From: Mycolicibacterium vaccae NBRC 14118 = CIP 105934
GTDB taxonomy: Bacteria; Actinomycetota; Actinomycetes; Mycobacteriales; Mycobacteriaceae
NCBI RefSeq assembly: GCF_001552715.1
Contig: NZ_BCRS01000001.1
Span: forward strand, 1-64,000
Direction of reading: 5' to 3'
DNA length: 64,000 nt
The position numbers and the translations under genes were made by a program. Of this stretch, positions 1 through 9,523 are shown in pieces (position 1 is the stretch's first letter; each line of letters begins with the position of its first letter). A model generated the notes under the pieces. The model was not told where the DNA came from. It saw only the letters and a program-made list of their open reading frames with translations, and searched no databases.

Positions 1-362
1 CCGCGGCCCCGCCGGGCGCGCCGGCCGGTCTCGAGGTCGAACTCGACGTCGGTGGCGCCCGCGGCGGTGACGATCGCGTCGACCGCGGCCTGCGACAGCG
101 GCGCCCGCCCGAGATTGGTGTGCACGACCACGCCGGTGGCGTTGATGACGGCTTTCAGGCTGGTGGCCCCTGCGGGCAGCGCCGCGACGGCGTGCTCGGC
201 GACCTCTTCGGGGGCGATGTCGCCCCGTCGGGCCCGCTGCTGGGCGTCGGCGATCACGCTCTTGACCAGCGTGCGGCCCAGTCGGTGTTCGGCATCGGCC
301 AGGCGTGGGTCGGTCAGCAGGGCATCGGTGCGCGGCACCCGCCTCCGCGGGTCACCGTCCAT
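1..362 (-). CDS. selA: L-seryl-tRNA(Sec) selenium transferase, N-terminal part (runs off window)
   Basis: SelA is the PLP enzyme that converts Ser-tRNA(Sec) to Sec-tRNA(Sec) using selenophosphate. Only about the first 120 residues are present and the frame is open to the window edge. The translation contains the SelA N-terminal signature NATGVVVHTNLGRAPLS at about residues 69-85, followed by the conserved DVEFDLETGRR stretch. The ATG at 360-362 is the first plausible start and lies about 63 bp downstream of the 3' end of tRNA-Sec on the same strand, so selC and selA could be co-transcribed. The PLP lysine lies outside the window. SelB is not in the window and would be expected further left. 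Confidence 0.93.
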   Translation of the reverse strand, partial: MDGDPRRRVPRTDALLTDPRLADAEHRLGRTLVKSVIADAQQRARRGDIAPEEVAEHAVAALPAGATSLKAVINATGVVVHTNLGRAPLSQAAVDAIVTAAGATDVEFDLETGRRARRGR

Positions 363-424
363 AGCGATTTCGGCGCGTTGGTGCACCCTGCGTGTCGCAT
401 TGCGCGCCCGATTCACGGGAGACA

Positions 425-519
425 TGGCGGAGGCGGACGGGAATCGAACCCGCCAGCGACAGCGACTGCCGCTCAGCGATTTTGAAGATCGTGCCGGTCA
501 CCAGACCGAAAACGCCTCC
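425..519 (-). tRNA. selC: tRNA-Sec, anticodon UCA
   Basis: Selenocysteine tRNA. On the minus strand the 5' end reads GGAGGCG and pairs with CGCCTCC near the 3' end, followed by discriminator G and an encoded CCA. The anticodon loop reads ATCTTCAAAATC with anticodon TCA, matching UGA. A long variable arm follows the anticodon stem, and the T loop is GGGTTCGATTCCC. The length with CCA is 95 nt, the same as E. coli selC and much longer than a normal tRNA, as expected for this class. It sits between selA (same strand) and selD (divergent, about 30 bp away), a compact selenium locus. Confidence 0.95.
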
Positions 520-550
520 CTGACCCATCAGTCCATCATGGCAGGGCAGC

Positions 551-1564
551 ATGGAGGCCATGGTTTCCCCCGCGAAAATCCGCCTCACCCAGTTCGCCCA
601 CGGCGGCGGATGCGCCTGCAAGATCCCGCCCGGCGAGCTCGAAGACGTGGTGCGGGGGCTGACGGCTGCGACACCGCAGAACCCGCTCGGTGAACTGCTG
701 GTCGGACTCGACGACGGCGACGACGCGGCGGCGGTGCGCATCGCCGGCGGCATCGCGCTGATCGCGACGACGGACTTCTTCACCCCGGTCGTCGACGACG
801 CCTACGACTGGGGCCGCATCGCGGCCGCCAACGCGCTGTCGGACGTGTACGCCATGGGCGGGCGCCCGGTGGTCGCGGTGAACCTGCTCGGCTGGCCGCG
901 CGACATCCTGCCGTTCGAGCTGGCCGCCGAGACGCTGCGCGGCGGGCTCGACGTGTGCGGCGCGGCGGGCTGCCACCTGGCCGGCGGGCACAGCGTCGAC
1001 GACCCCGAACCCAAGTACGGCCTGGCCGTCACCGGCATCGCCGATCCGGACCGGCTGCTGCGCAACGACGCAGGCAGGCCCGGGGTCCCGCTGTCGCTGA
1101 CCAAACCGCTCGGCATCGGGGTGCTCAACAGCAGACACAAGAACACCGGCGAGCGATTCGCCGAGGCGATCGACGTGATGACGACCCTCAACGCCGAGGC
1201 CTCCGAGGCGGCGTTGCTCGCCGGCGTCCGATGTGCCACCGACGTCACGGGTTTCGGGCTGCTCGGGCATCTGCACAAGCTGGCCCGTGCCAGCGGGGTG
1301 ACGGCGGTGCTCGACGCCGCGGCGGTGCCCTACCTCGACGGTGCGCGAGAGGCGTTGCGCGACGGCTATGTCAGCGGCGGTACCCGCCGCAATCTGGAGT
1401 GGGTGGCCCCGCACGTCGACCTGTCGGCCGTCGACGAGGACGAGGCGCTGCTGCTGGCCGACGCCCAGACCTCGGGCGGGCTGCTGATCGCCGGAGAGAT
1501 CCCCGGCGCGCCGGTGATCGGTGAGCTGATACCGCGGGGCGAGCACACGATCGTGGTGCGCTAA
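551..1564 (+). CDS. selD: Selenide, water dikinase (selenophosphate synthetase)
   Basis: Makes selenophosphate from selenide and ATP, the selenium donor for SelA. The protein has 337 aa, normal for SelD, with the AIRS-type ATP-binding fold. The N-terminal active-site loop reads HGGGCACKI, so the catalytic pair is Cys21 and Lys24 (E. coli Cys17/Lys20). In some organisms this Cys is selenocysteine; here it is a TGC codon, so this SelD is not itself a selenoprotein. An ATG at 560 (MVSPAK) is an alternative start. The gene diverges from selC and its stop overlaps the convergent regulator at 1561-2385 by 4 bp. Confidence 0.95.
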   Translation: MEAMVSPAKIRLTQFAHGGGCACKIPPGELEDVVRGLTAATPQNPLGELLVGLDDGDDAAAVRIAGGIALIATTDFFTPVVDDAYDWGRIAAANALSDVYAMGGRPVVAVNLLGWPRDILPFELAAETLRGGLDVCGAAGCHLAGGHSVDDPEPKYGLAVTGIADPDRLLRNDAGRPGVPLSLTKPLGIGVLNSRHKNTGERFAEAIDVMTTLNAEASEAALLAGVRCATDVTGFGLLGHLHKLARASGVTAVLDAAAVPYLDGAREALRDGYVSGGTRRNLEWVAPHVDLSAVDEDEALLLADAQTSGGLLIAGEIPGAPVIGELIPRGEHTIVVR

Positions 1565-2385
1565 TCCGTCAGCGCGCGAAGTCGTTGGGCCGCATCGGTT
1601 CCCGGGACCGGCAGGTAGGCGACGATCTGGATGTCGGGCACGTCGACGGGGGCCACCTGGTGGTGCTCGAGGCGGAGCTCCCCGGCCACCGGGTGGTGGA
1701 ACAACCGCTCCCGCGAAGTGAACCGTTCGATGCTGGCCGCCTGCCACGCCGCCGCGAAATGCGCACTGCTCTCGGACAATCGGGCGACCAGCGCGGTGTA
1801 GGACGGCTCCCCCACCCGCGGTCCGGCGTCGGCGCGGAACTCGGCGAGAAAGCGCCGGCTGTCGGAGTCCCAGTCCGGCAGCAGTTCTCGGATGTAGGGG
1901 TCCATGAAGACCAGCCACAGCAGATTGCGGTCGGCGGCGGGCACCTGCTCGATGTTCGGGTACAGCGCGGCGTAGGCGGCGTTCCACGCGGCGATACCCC
2001 AGTCCGGGGTGATCGCGAACGCCGGATAGCCGTTCAGCGCGTCGAGGAACCGCTGGATCTGCGGCGGCAGTGGACCGTCCGAGACCGCGGGATCCACGGT
2101 GTATCCGCCGAGGGCCAGCACGTACTCGTACTCGGCGGCCGACAGCCGCAGTGCACGTCCGACCGCGTCGAGCACCTGCTTGGACGGGTTGATGTCGCGG
2201 CCCTGCTCCAGCCACGTGTACCAGGTGACGCTGACCCCGGCCCGGACCGCGACCTCTTCGCGGCGCAACCCGCTGGTGCGCGACCGAGGCAGTTCAGGCA
2301 GCCCATGGTCAGCCCGCGCCACCGCTCGGCGCCGCGCCCGCAGGAACTCGCCGAGGGCGAGCCGTTGCTGCGCGCGTCTGTCCAT
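1561..2385 (-). CDS. MmyB-type XRE family transcriptional regulator
   Basis: A 274-residue DNA-binding protein. An N-terminal helix-turn-helix (about residues 10-85, containing [20 protein letters not shown] and [10 protein letters not shown]) is followed by an MmyB-like ligand-binding domain (about residues 100-265, with [20 protein letters not shown]). This is the standard architecture and length for the family, whose ligands are mostly unknown. The frame is open much further upstream, but the ATG at 2383-2385 ([19 protein letters not shown]) is the family-typical start. It is convergent with selD and divergent from ilvD, so it could regulate ilvD or itself; no operator is obvious. Confidence 0.88.
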   Translation of the reverse strand: MDRRAQQRLALGEFLRARRRAVARADHGLPELPRSRTSGLRREEVAVRAGVSVTWYTWLEQGRDINPSKQVLDAVGRALRLSAAEYEYVLALGGYTVDPAVSDGPLPPQIQRFLDALNGYPAFAITPDWGIAAWNAAYAALYPNIEQVPAADRNLLWLVFMDPYIRELLPDWDSDSRRFLAEFRADAGPRVGEPSYTALVARLSESSAHFAAAWQAASIERFTSRERLFHHPVAGELRLEHHQVAPVDVPDIQIVAYLPVPGTDAAQRLRALTD

Positions 2386-2473
2386 ACATCCGAGGGTAGG
2401 CGAGGGTGGTGGTGGCGATACCAGCATCAGCGCCGTCTTCCCCCGCACGCGCCGACGGCCCAGGGTGGAGGTC

Positions 2474-4315
2474 ATGGAGCTGAGGTCGCGCACGGTCACC
2501 CACGGACGCAACATGGCGGGGGCGCGCGCGCTGCTGCGCGCGGCCGGGGTGGACAGCGCCGACATCGGCAAGCCGATCGTCGCGGTCGCCAACAGCTTCA
2601 CCGAGTTCGTGCCGGGCCACACGCACCTGCAGCCGGTGGGCCGGATCGTCTCCGACGCGATCCAGGCCGCCGGCGGGGTGCCGCGCGAGTTCAACACCAT
2701 CGCCGTCGACGACGGCATCGCGATGGGCCACGGCGGCATGCTGTACTCGCTGCCCTCCCGTGAGCTGATCGCCGACTCGGTCGAGTACATGGTCAACGCG
2801 CACTGCGCCGACGCCCTGGTGTGTATCTCCAACTGCGACAAGATCACTCCGGGCATGCTGATGGCCGCGCTGCGGCTGAACATCCCGACGGTGTTCGTGT
2901 CCGGCGGCCCGATGGAGGGCGGCACCGCGGTGCTGGTCGACGGGACCGTGCGCACCCGGCTGAATCTGATCTCGGCGATCGCCGACGCGGTCAGCAGCGA
3001 GGTGTCCGACCCGGATCTGGCGCGCATCGAGGAGTCGGCGTGCCCGACGTGCGGCTCGTGCTCGGGCATGTTCACCGCGAACTCGATGAACTGCCTGACC
3101 GAGGCGCTCGGGTTGGCGCTGCCGGGCAACGGCTCGGTGCTGGCCACCCACACCGCGCGGCGCGCGCTGTACGAGGACGCCGGCGCCACCGTCATGGACC
3201 TGTGCCGGCGCTACTACGACGAGGACGACGCGAGCGTGCTGCCGCGCGCGATCGCCACCCGCGAGGCGTTCGACAACGCGATGGCGATGGACATCGCGAT
3301 GGGCGGGTCGACCAACACGATCCTGCACCTGCTGGCGGCCGCGCGGGAGGCCGAACTCGACTACACCCTCGAAGACATCGAGAAGCGCAGCCGCGCGGTC
3401 CCGTGCCTGTGCAAGGTGGCGCCCAACGGGCACTACCTGATGGAGGACGTGCACCGCGCCGGCGGCATCCCCGCCATTCTGGGCGAGTTGTGGCGGGCCG
3501 GGCATCTGCACGAGACCGTGCACTCGGTGCACTCGCAGTCGCTGGCGGAGTGGTTGCGCCGCTGGGACATCCGCGGCGGACAGGCCAGTCCGGAAGCCGT
3601 CGAGATGTTTCATGCCGCGCCGGGGTGCGTGCGGTCGGCGTCGGCGTTCTCGCAGTCGGAGCGGTGGGACTCGCTCGACACCGACGCCGCGCAGGGGTGC
3701 ATCCGCGACGTGCGGCACGCCTACTCCGAAGACGGCGGGCTCGCGGTGCTGCGCGGCAACCTGTCGGTCGACGGCTGCATCGTCAAGACCGCCGGGGTGG
3801 ACGAGTCGATCCTGAAGTTCTCCGGGCCCGCGCTGGTCGTGGAGTCCCAGGAGGACGCGGTCGAGGCGATCCTGTCCGGTCGGGTGCAGCCCGGCGACGT
3901 GGTGGTGGTGCGCTACGAGGGACCCAAGGGCGGGCCCGGGATGCAGGAGATGCTCTACCCGACCTCGTATCTGAAGGGCCGCGGCCTGGGCAAGGTGTGC
4001 GCGCTGGTGACCGACGGCCGATTCTCCGGCGGGTCCTCGGGACTGTCGATCGGCCACGTCTCCCCCGAGGCGGCCGCCGGCGGGATCATCGCGCTGGTCG
4101 AGGACGGCGACCTGATCACGATCGACATTCCGCACCGCTCCATCGAGGTCGACGTGCCCGACGCCGAACTGGACCGTCGTCGGGCCGCGCTGGAGACCGC
4201 GGGCGGCTACAAGCCGCGCAACCGGCAGCGCGTGGTGTCGGCGGCGCTGCGCGCCTACGCCGCACTGGCCTTGTCGGCCGACAAGGGCGCGGTGCGCGAC
4301 GTCGACGCGGTGTAG
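2474..4315 (+). CDS. ilvD: Dihydroxy-acid dehydratase
   Basis: Iron-sulfur enzyme of branched-chain amino acid synthesis (2,3-dihydroxy-isovalerate to 2-ketoisovalerate and the isoleucine equivalent). It has 613 aa, matching E. coli IlvD (616 aa). Diagnostic motifs are [11 protein letters not shown] and [19 protein letters not shown], which carry cluster cysteines, and near the C terminus [21 protein letters not shown]. The frame is open from 2099, but the ATG at 2474 has a good Shine-Dalgarno (GGAGGT) and gives the conserved start [20 protein letters not shown]. It is monocistronic here; the next gene is convergent. It could be a paralogue with another sugar-acid substrate, since the IlvD/EDD family is broad. 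Confidence 0.92.
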   Translation: MELRSRTVTHGRNMAGARALLRAAGVDSADIGKPIVAVANSFTEFVPGHTHLQPVGRIVSDAIQAAGGVPREFNTIAVDDGIAMGHGGMLYSLPSRELIADSVEYMVNAHCADALVCISNCDKITPGMLMAALRLNIPTVFVSGGPMEGGTAVLVDGTVRTRLNLISAIADAVSSEVSDPDLARIEESACPTCGSCSGMFTANSMNCLTEALGLALPGNGSVLATHTARRALYEDAGATVMDLCRRYYDEDDASVLPRAIATREAFDNAMAMDIAMGGSTNTILHLLAAAREAELDYTLEDIEKRSRAVPCLCKVAPNGHYLMEDVHRAGGIPAILGELWRAGHLHETVHSVHSQSLAEWLRRWDIRGGQASPEAVEMFHAAPGCVRSASAFSQSERWDSLDTDAAQGCIRDVRHAYSEDGGLAVLRGNLSVDGCIVKTAGVDESILKFSGPALVVESQEDAVEAILSGRVQPGDVVVVRYEGPKGGPGMQEMLYPTSYLKGRGLGKVCALVTDGRFSGGSSGLSIGHVSPEAAAGGIIALVEDGDLITIDIPHRSIEVDVPDAELDRRRAALETAGGYKPRNRQRVVSAALRAYAALALSADKGAVRDVDAV

Positions 4316-4342
4316 CGCCGCGTAATCCAACCCGGCGAACGC

Positions 4343-5842
4343 TCACTCACCGGTGAGCCGGCCGCTGAGCCGCGCGTGCCGCTCCGCACTGGGGTCGTTC
4401 ATCCCGATGATGGTGACGGACTTGCCCTTCGCGGCGTATTTCGTGGTGATCGCGTCGAGTGTGGCGACGGTGGACGCATCCCAGATGTGGGCGTCGCTCA
4501 TGTCGATGACGATGTTGTCGGGGTCGCCCGCATAGTCGAACTGGTAGACCATGTCGTTGCTGGAGGCGAAGAACAGCTCGCCGGTCACGACATAGACGCG
4601 GGTGTCCTCGTCAGCACTGTCGACGGGGACGACTTCGGTGAAATGCGCGACGCGGCGGGCGAACAGCACCATCGCCGCCAGCGTCCCGACGGCCACGCCA
4701 TAGGCCAGATTGTGGGTCGCCACGGTGACGGCGACCGTCGAGATCATCACGAAGGTCTCACTCTTGGGCATGCGGCGCAACGTTTTCGGGTGGATGCTGT
4801 GCCAGTCCAGGGTGGCCACCGACACCATGATCATCACGGCGACGAGCGCCGCCATCGGGATCTGCGCGACCAGATCGCCCAATCCGACGACCAGGCCGAG
4901 TAGGAAAACCCCTGCCAGGAATGTGGAGATCCGCGTGCGGGCGCCGCTGACCTTGACGTTGATCATCGTCTGCCCGATCATCGCGCAACCGCCCATGCCG
5001 CCGAAGAATCCGGTGACGATATTGGCCACGCCCTGCCCGGCTGCCTCGCGTGACTTGTCCGAGTGGGTGTCGGTGATGTCGTCGACCAGCTTGGCCGTCA
5101 TCAACGATTCCAGCAGCCCGACCAGGGCCACCGCCAGCGCGTAGGGCGCGATCACCCGCAACGTGTCCACGGTCAGCGGCACATCGGGGATCAGTAGTGA
5201 CGGCAGGCTGGACGGGAGTTGGCCTTCGTCGCCGACGTCCGGCACGGACCAGCCGAACCCGACCGCGGCCACGGTCAGCAGCAGGATCGCCACCAGCGGG
5301 GCGGGTACCGCGGTGGTCAGTTTCGGCAGGCCGGCGATGAGCAGGACGCCGACCGCGACCATCGGATAGACCAGCCACGGCACACCGACGAGGTGCGGCA
5401 CCTGGGACATGAAGATCAAGATGGCCAGCGCGTTGACGAAGCCGACCATGACACTGCGCGGCACGAACCGCATCAGCCTCGCCACCCCGAGACCACCGAG
5501 GACCACCTGCAGCACGCCGCCGAGGATCACCGCGGCGATCAGATAATCCAGGCCGTGGCTGCTCACCAGCGGGGCGACCACCAGCGCGACAGCTCCGGTG
5601 GCCGCCGAGATCATCGCCGGCCGGCCGCCGACGATCGCGATGGTCACCGCCATCGTGAACGACGCGAACAGGCCGACGCGGGGATCGACGCCGGCGATGA
5701 TGGAGAACGAGATCGCCTCGGGGATCAGCGCGAGCGCGACGACCAGGCCGGCGAGCACCTCGGTGCGCAGCCGGCGTGGGGAACGCAGCGCGGCCAGCAC
5801 AGACTGCTCCTGTTGCGGTGTCGGTTTCGCCGCCGTCTCCAT
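4343..5842 (-). CDS. SulP family anion transporter with STAS domain
   Basis: Inner-membrane permease of 499 aa. The N terminus carries the SulP signature region ([32 protein letters not shown]), followed by about ten to twelve hydrophobic segments to roughly residue 390. A C-terminal STAS domain follows (about residues 410-495; [23 protein letters not shown]). SulP proteins move sulfate, bicarbonate or other anions; the substrate cannot be read from sequence. The ATG at 5840-5842 has AAGGGA upstream. It is tail-to-tail with ilvD. The approximately 210 bp upstream (5843-6055) contains no gene. Confidence 0.9.
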   Translation of the reverse strand: METAAKPTPQQEQSVLAALRSPRRLRTEVLAGLVVALALIPEAISFSIIAGVDPRVGLFASFTMAVTIAIVGGRPAMISAATGAVALVVAPLVSSHGLDYLIAAVILGGVLQVVLGGLGVARLMRFVPRSVMVGFVNALAILIFMSQVPHLVGVPWLVYPMVAVGVLLIAGLPKLTTAVPAPLVAILLLTVAAVGFGWSVPDVGDEGQLPSSLPSLLIPDVPLTVDTLRVIAPYALAVALVGLLESLMTAKLVDDITDTHSDKSREAAGQGVANIVTGFFGGMGGCAMIGQTMINVKVSGARTRISTFLAGVFLLGLVVGLGDLVAQIPMAALVAVMIMVSVATLDWHSIHPKTLRRMPKSETFVMISTVAVTVATHNLAYGVAVGTLAAMVLFARRVAHFTEVVPVDSADEDTRVYVVTGELFFASSNDMVYQFDYAGDPDNIVIDMSDAHIWDASTVATLDAITTKYAAKGKSVTIIGMNDPSAERHARLSGRLTGE

Positions 5843-6055
5843 CGGTAGGTCCCTTCGCGTGACGCGGGCACGATCAGCCGCGCACCGTTGCGCGAAAAGT
5901 GGGGTGCGGGGTGCTCATCGAAGCGCGATCGGGTCACACCACCGGACGATGCCGGGCGTCCCCCGCGATGGGCACCCTACTCGCATGACCGCGACATCCG
6001 GAAAAGCCTGTGGCGCAGACCACTTGCGGCCCCGAGGTCAGACCTAGCAGACCGG

Positions 6056-6640
6056 TCAGGGCCGGCCCAGGGCATGGAGCACGCTGTCGACGACGCGGTC
6101 GAGGAAGTCGGGCGTGGTGGGCAGTCGCCGCCCGCAGATCCGCCAGAAGACCGGCGCTGCAATCAGGTCCAGCGCGTATTCGACGTCGACGTCCGGGCGG
6201 ACCTCACCCCGGGCGATCGCGGCGTTGATCACCTCCAGGCCTGACTCTCGGCGGACGAGGCCGATGCGCGCGGTGAGCGCGTCGGCCAGGTCGGGGTTTC
6301 GGGTGGCCTCGGCGATCAGGTCGGGCAGCACACGCGACATCTGGGGATCGCTGATCCAGTCGTCGACGGCGCGCACCAGCGAGGTCAGGTCGGTACGCAG
6401 ATCGCCGGTAGTGCCCGGGTCGGCGGCGGGCACGCTGACAGTCGTCACCGCGTCGAGAACCATGTCCTGCTTCGACGGCCACCGCCGGTAGAGCGCCGCC
6501 TTGCCCGCCTTGGCGCGCCGGGCGACGCCGTCCATCGACAGCTTCCCGTAGCCGAGTGCCGCGAGCTCGTCGAGGACGGCCGCGATGATGCCGTCGGTCA
6601 CCTCCGGCCGCAGCGCACGGGACCGAGCGGGGTCAGCCAC
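6056..6640 (-). CDS. TetR/AcrR family transcriptional repressor
   Basis: A 194-residue TetR protein. The N-terminal HTH (about residues 12-60: GIIAAVLDELAALGYGKLSMDGVARRAKAGKAALYRRWPSK) is typical, and the C-terminal domain resembles the TetR_C_16-like class. The start is GTG at 6638-6640. It is divergent from the SnoaL-like/NmrA-like pair at 6726-8028, with a perfect 7-1-7 inverted repeat in the 85 bp between them, so autoregulation and control of that pair are likely. The ligand is unknown. Confidence 0.9.
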   Translation of the reverse strand: MADPARSRALRPEVTDGIIAAVLDELAALGYGKLSMDGVARRAKAGKAALYRRWPSKQDMVLDAVTTVSVPAADPGTTGDLRTDLTSLVRAVDDWISDPQMSRVLPDLIAEATRNPDLADALTARIGLVRRESGLEVINAAIARGEVRPDVDVEYALDLIAAPVFWRICGRRLPTTPDFLDRVVDSVLHALGRP

Positions 6641-6678
6641 GGCGGTCTCCTGACGTCATGCCGGAATAATAACGCGAG

Positions 6679-6693
6679 ACGGAACCGTTCCGT
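6679..6693. promoter_or_regulatory. Probable TetR operator
   Basis: ACGGAACCGTTCCGT is a perfect inverted repeat (7-1-7) between the divergent tetR-type gene (start 6640) and the SnoaL-like gene (start 6726). Its size and symmetry fit a TetR-dimer operator. Assignment to the adjacent TetR is inferred from position only. Confidence 0.6.
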
Positions 6694-6725
6694 ACCGTGT
6701 GTTCCGATCGACCGAAGGAGAACCG

Positions 6726-7184
6726 ATGCCCAGCGATGACGAACGTCGCGCCCATACCGACAGCATTGTGGATGCGCTGCTGAACAGCTTGCGGCGCGCA
6801 GACATGCGCGCCTTCGCCGATCAGTGGGCGCCCGACGGCGTGATGGAGTTCCCGTTCGCGCCGCCCGGCTACCGCGTGCTGCGCAGCCGCGCCGAGGTCT
6901 GGGACTACGTCAAGGACTACGGCAGCATCATCCGTCTCGACGACATCACCGAACAGCAGCGCCACCACACACTGGACCCCACGACCGCCATCCTGGAATT
7001 CTCCGTCGAGGGCGTCGCCCTGCAGACCGGCAACGACTACCGGATGGGCTACGTCTCGGTGATCACCACCGGGCCCGAGGGCATCGTGCATTACAAGGAC
7101 TACTGGAACTCGTTGGCCGCCGCCGTCGCGATGGGTGGGGTCGACGCGGTCATGACCGCCTTCGGACAGGAGCCAAATGCCTGA
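6726..7184 (+). CDS. SnoaL-like / NTF2-fold protein
   Basis: A 152-residue protein with the hydrophobic and polar pattern of the SnoaL-like polyketide cyclase/NTF2 fold (ADMRAFADQWAPDGVMEFPFAPPGYRVLRSRAEVWDYVKDY, then a C-terminal GIVHYKDYWNSLAAAVAMGG). The family includes isomerases, cyclases and binding proteins, so the chemistry is not predictable. The ATG at 6726 follows GAAGGAG; a GTG at 6699 is in frame but has no better ribosome site. It overlaps the next gene by 8 bp and shares a two-gene operon with an NAD(P)-binding oxidoreductase under the neighbouring TetR. Confidence 0.85.
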   Translation: MPSDDERRAHTDSIVDALLNSLRRADMRAFADQWAPDGVMEFPFAPPGYRVLRSRAEVWDYVKDYGSIIRLDDITEQQRHHTLDPTTAILEFSVEGVALQTGNDYRMGYVSVITTGPEGIVHYKDYWNSLAAAVAMGGVDAVMTAFGQEPNA

Positions 7185-8028
7185 CCACGATTGGGTTCTC
7201 GTCACCGGGGCGACCGGGAACACCGGGTCGCGCGTCGTCACCGGACTGCGCGAGCTCGGACGGCGGGCCCGCGCCGCGAGCCGGAATCCCGACCCCGCCG
7301 ACAGCGACGCCGTGACATTCGACTGGGCCGACGCGTCCACCTTCGCTCCTGCACTGGCCGGCGTCGGAGCCATCTACCTCGTCGCGCCGGTCAGCGTCGT
7401 GGATCCGCTTCCGATGGTGCGGCCGTTCCTGGAGTCGGCTGCGGCTGCCGGGGTGCGCCGCGTCGTGCAGTTGAGCTCGTCGGCGGTCACGCGCGGCGAC
7501 CCGGTCCTCGGCGAGATCCACGACCTCGGCGCCCGGCTCCTCCCGGGGTACACCGCGCTGCGGCCGTCGTGGTTCATGCAGAACTTCGTCGGCGACCATC
7601 CGCTGGCCGACGGGATCCGCCGGTCCCGGGAGGTGCTCACGGCTACGGGGGCCGGCCGGTTGGGATTCATCGACGCGGCCGACATCGCCGCCGTCGCGGT
7701 GCAGGCGCTGATCCGCCCCCAGTACGCGGGCGGGGAACTGCTGCTGACGGGACCGGAGGCACTGTCCTATCCGCAGGCCGCCGCGCTGGTGTCAGAGGCG
7801 ATCGGCGAGCCGGTGCGCCACGTCGACCTGAGCACCGGAGAACTGGTGACCCGCCTCACCGGGGCCGGCTACCCCGCCGAGTACGCCATGGCGCTGGCCG
7901 CGCTCGACGCACGAATCCGCGCCGGCGAGCAGGACTTCGTCACCACTGTGGTGGCCGAGATCACCGGACGTCCGCCGACCGCTCTGCGGGAGTTCTTGAC
8001 CCGTGAACGAAGCAGAATCGCGCGCTGA
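7177..8028 (+). CDS. NmrA-like NAD(P)-binding oxidoreductase (atypical SDR)
   Basis: A 283-residue atypical short-chain dehydrogenase. The Rossmann motif VTGATGNTGSRVV is at residues 9-21, and LRPSWFMQNF near the middle is characteristic of the NmrA/SDR_a5 group. The canonical catalytic Tyr-x3-Lys is not evident. Such proteins act as NAD(P)H-dependent reductases or redox sensors. The start overlaps the SnoaL-like gene by 8 bp, implying translational coupling, and the pair may modify or detoxify one small molecule sensed by the divergent TetR. Confidence 0.88.
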   Translation: MPDHDWVLVTGATGNTGSRVVTGLRELGRRARAASRNPDPADSDAVTFDWADASTFAPALAGVGAIYLVAPVSVVDPLPMVRPFLESAAAAGVRRVVQLSSSAVTRGDPVLGEIHDLGARLLPGYTALRPSWFMQNFVGDHPLADGIRRSREVLTATGAGRLGFIDAADIAAVAVQALIRPQYAGGELLLTGPEALSYPQAAALVSEAIGEPVRHVDLSTGELVTRLTGAGYPAEYAMALAALDARIRAGEQDFVTTVVAEITGRPPTALREFLTRERSRIAR

Positions 8029-8137
8029 CGCCGCCGAACGTGGAGTTTGCCCGGCAAGTCATCCGTATTGGAGTGGCGGGTTTTTCCGCAGGCGCCGAAT
8101 TGCGCGATGCGATTCGCCGGATTCGATGATGCTTTTC

Positions 8138-8168
8138 CCGCGGGCGGGGTTGGATTCCCCGTCCGCGG
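8138..8168. other. GC-rich hairpin between NmrA-like and TetR genes
   Basis: Arms at 8138-8149 and 8157-8168 pair at 11 of 12 positions around a 7-nt loop. It lies 110 bp after the NmrA-like stop and 49 bp before the next start. No U-tract follows on either strand, so a terminator role is uncertain; it could equally be leader structure. Confidence 0.3.
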
Positions 8169-8216
8169 GCGGCTGCCGATTTTGGCGATAGGTGTTTGAT
8201 AAGGGAAACTTGTCCA

Positions 8217-8795
8217 GTGTCAGCGCCTGATCGTTCCAGCAGCCTCCGGGAACGTAAGAAGACACAGACCCGCCTCGCGATCCGCCACCATGCGTTCCGG
8301 TTGTTCGAGACGAAAGGCTATGCGAACACGACGATCGAGCAGATCGCCGCGGCAGCCGAAGTCTCCCCGAGGACCTTCTACCGGTACTTCGGGGTCAAAG
8401 AGGCTCTGCTCGTCTCCGACGATCACAGTGCCCCCATCGCGGCGGCCTTCGCCGCCGCCCCGCGCGAGCTCAGCATCGCTGCCGCCTACCGGCACGCCGT
8501 GGAGCAGGTGTTCGGAAATCTCACGGCTGAGCAGCGCGAGGACGCCGTGGTCGGACAACGACTGCTCTATCAGGTTCCCGAGGCGCGCGGGCTCATCTAC
8601 GCCGAGTACGTGGCGCTGATCGACACGATCGCCGATACCCTCACCGAACGCCTGGGCGAGGAATCCGACGACCTCGAGCGGCGGGTGATCGCCGGCGCGA
8701 TCGTCGGAGTGCTGATCGCCGCGTCGCACAACACCCCACTGCCCCACGAAACCCTGTTGAAAGCGCTGGCCATTCTGGACACGAAATTGGTCTGA
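8217..8795 (+). CDS. TetR family regulator, first of a tandem pair
   Basis: A 192-residue TetR protein. The HTH covers about residues 10-57 (LRERKKTQTRLAIRHHAFRL, then TIEQIAAAAEVSPRTFYRYF). The GTG at 8217 (MSAPDRSSSLRERKK) is chosen because it aligns with the start of the paralogue at 8945; an in-frame TTG at 8196 lacks support. It shares most of its sequence with the downstream TetR, including YRYFGVKE, PEARGLIYAEYV and RRVIAGAIVGVLIAA, so the two arose by tandem duplication. A short inverted repeat (TGAGCG-CTT-CGCTCA) starts at the stop codon. Targets are unknown; no enzyme gene is divergent from it. Confidence 0.88.
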   Translation: MSAPDRSSSLRERKKTQTRLAIRHHAFRLFETKGYANTTIEQIAAAAEVSPRTFYRYFGVKEALLVSDDHSAPIAAAFAAAPRELSIAAAYRHAVEQVFGNLTAEQREDAVVGQRLLYQVPEARGLIYAEYVALIDTIADTLTERLGEESDDLERRVIAGAIVGVLIAASHNTPLPHETLLKALAILDTKLV

Positions 8796-8944
8796 GCGCT
8801 TCGCTCAACCGGCAGAACATCCTGCACCAGGGAACTACCGCGATTACGCATGACGATTTCGCATGCACGATTCACGGACGCGATGCGAAAATCTGAATTC
8901 GGCCCACCTCGGTGAGGGAGCACGGTGGGAGGAGACCGGGAACC

Positions 8945-9523
8945 ATGTCAGCGCAGGATCCCACGCGAAGTTTGCGGGAGCGCAAGAAAGTCCGCACCCG
9001 TCTGACCATTCGCCGGGAGGCTTTCCGCCTCTTCGAGGCGCAGGGTTATGCCAACACCACCGTGGAGCAGATCGCCGAGGCCGCCGACATCTCCCCGCGC
9101 ACCTTCTACCGCTACTTCGGGGTGAAGGAGAAGTTGCTCCTCTCCGACGACAAGATCTCCCCGATCGTCCGTGCCTTCGTCGACGCGCCGCCGGAACTGT
9201 CCGTCGTGGCCGCCTACCGCCACGCCGTCGCCACCGTGTACTCGGGGCTGACCATCGAGGAGCGCGACGACGTCATGGTCGGCGAGCGGATGATGTACCA
9301 GATCCCGGAGGCCCGCGGGCTGATCTACGCCGAGTATGTCCGCCTCATCGACCTGATCGCCGACGGACTCGCCGAGCGTCCCGGCGCGCCGTCCGACGAG
9401 GCGGAGCGCCGGGTGATCGCGGGGGCGATCGTCGGGGTGCTGATCGCCGCGGCACACAACACCCCCCTACCTGACCGGGCGCTGGCCGAGTATCTGGCGA
9501 TACTCGACCGTCGGCTGCACTAG
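8945..9523 (+). CDS. TetR family regulator, second of a tandem pair
   Basis: A 192-residue paralogue of the preceding gene, with the same length and architecture: HTH at about residues 10-57 (TIRREAFRLFEAQGYANTTV, SPRTFYRYFGVKEK) and the same C-terminal core GLIYAEYVRLIDLIADGL. The ATG at 8945 is preceded by GGGAGGAGACC. The 149-bp spacer contains a gapped near-inverted repeat (GATTTCGCAT at 8856 and ATGCGAAAATC at 8884) that may be operator DNA. The stop overlaps the end of the convergent lipoprotein gene by 4 bp. Confidence 0.88.
   Translation: MSAQDPTRSLRERKKVRTRLTIRREAFRLFEAQGYANTTVEQIAEAADISPRTFYRYFGVKEKLLLSDDKISPIVRAFVDAPPELSVVAAYRHAVATVYSGLTIEERDDVMVGERMMYQIPEARGLIYAEYVRLIDLIADGLAERPGAPSDEAERRVIAGAIVGVLIAAAHNTPLPDRALAEYLAILDRRLH

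Noticed and set aside
611..619. Selenocysteine in the SelD active site
   Set aside because: The catalytic position is a TGC cysteine codon, not TGA.
2386..3195. Longer 544-residue version of the MmyB-type regulator
   Set aside because: The extra N-terminal 270 residues are antisense to ilvD and lack family resemblance; the family start is at 2385.
2309..4330. 673-codon minus-strand frame opposite ilvD, and a 762-codon one at 46131-48419 opposite lldD/lacI
   Set aside because: Same reason: no family features, and the plus-strand proteins are unmistakable.
8138..8168. Intrinsic terminator
   Set aside because: The hairpin is strong but lacks a U-tract on both strands and sits far from the preceding stop; kept only as an unassigned hairpin.
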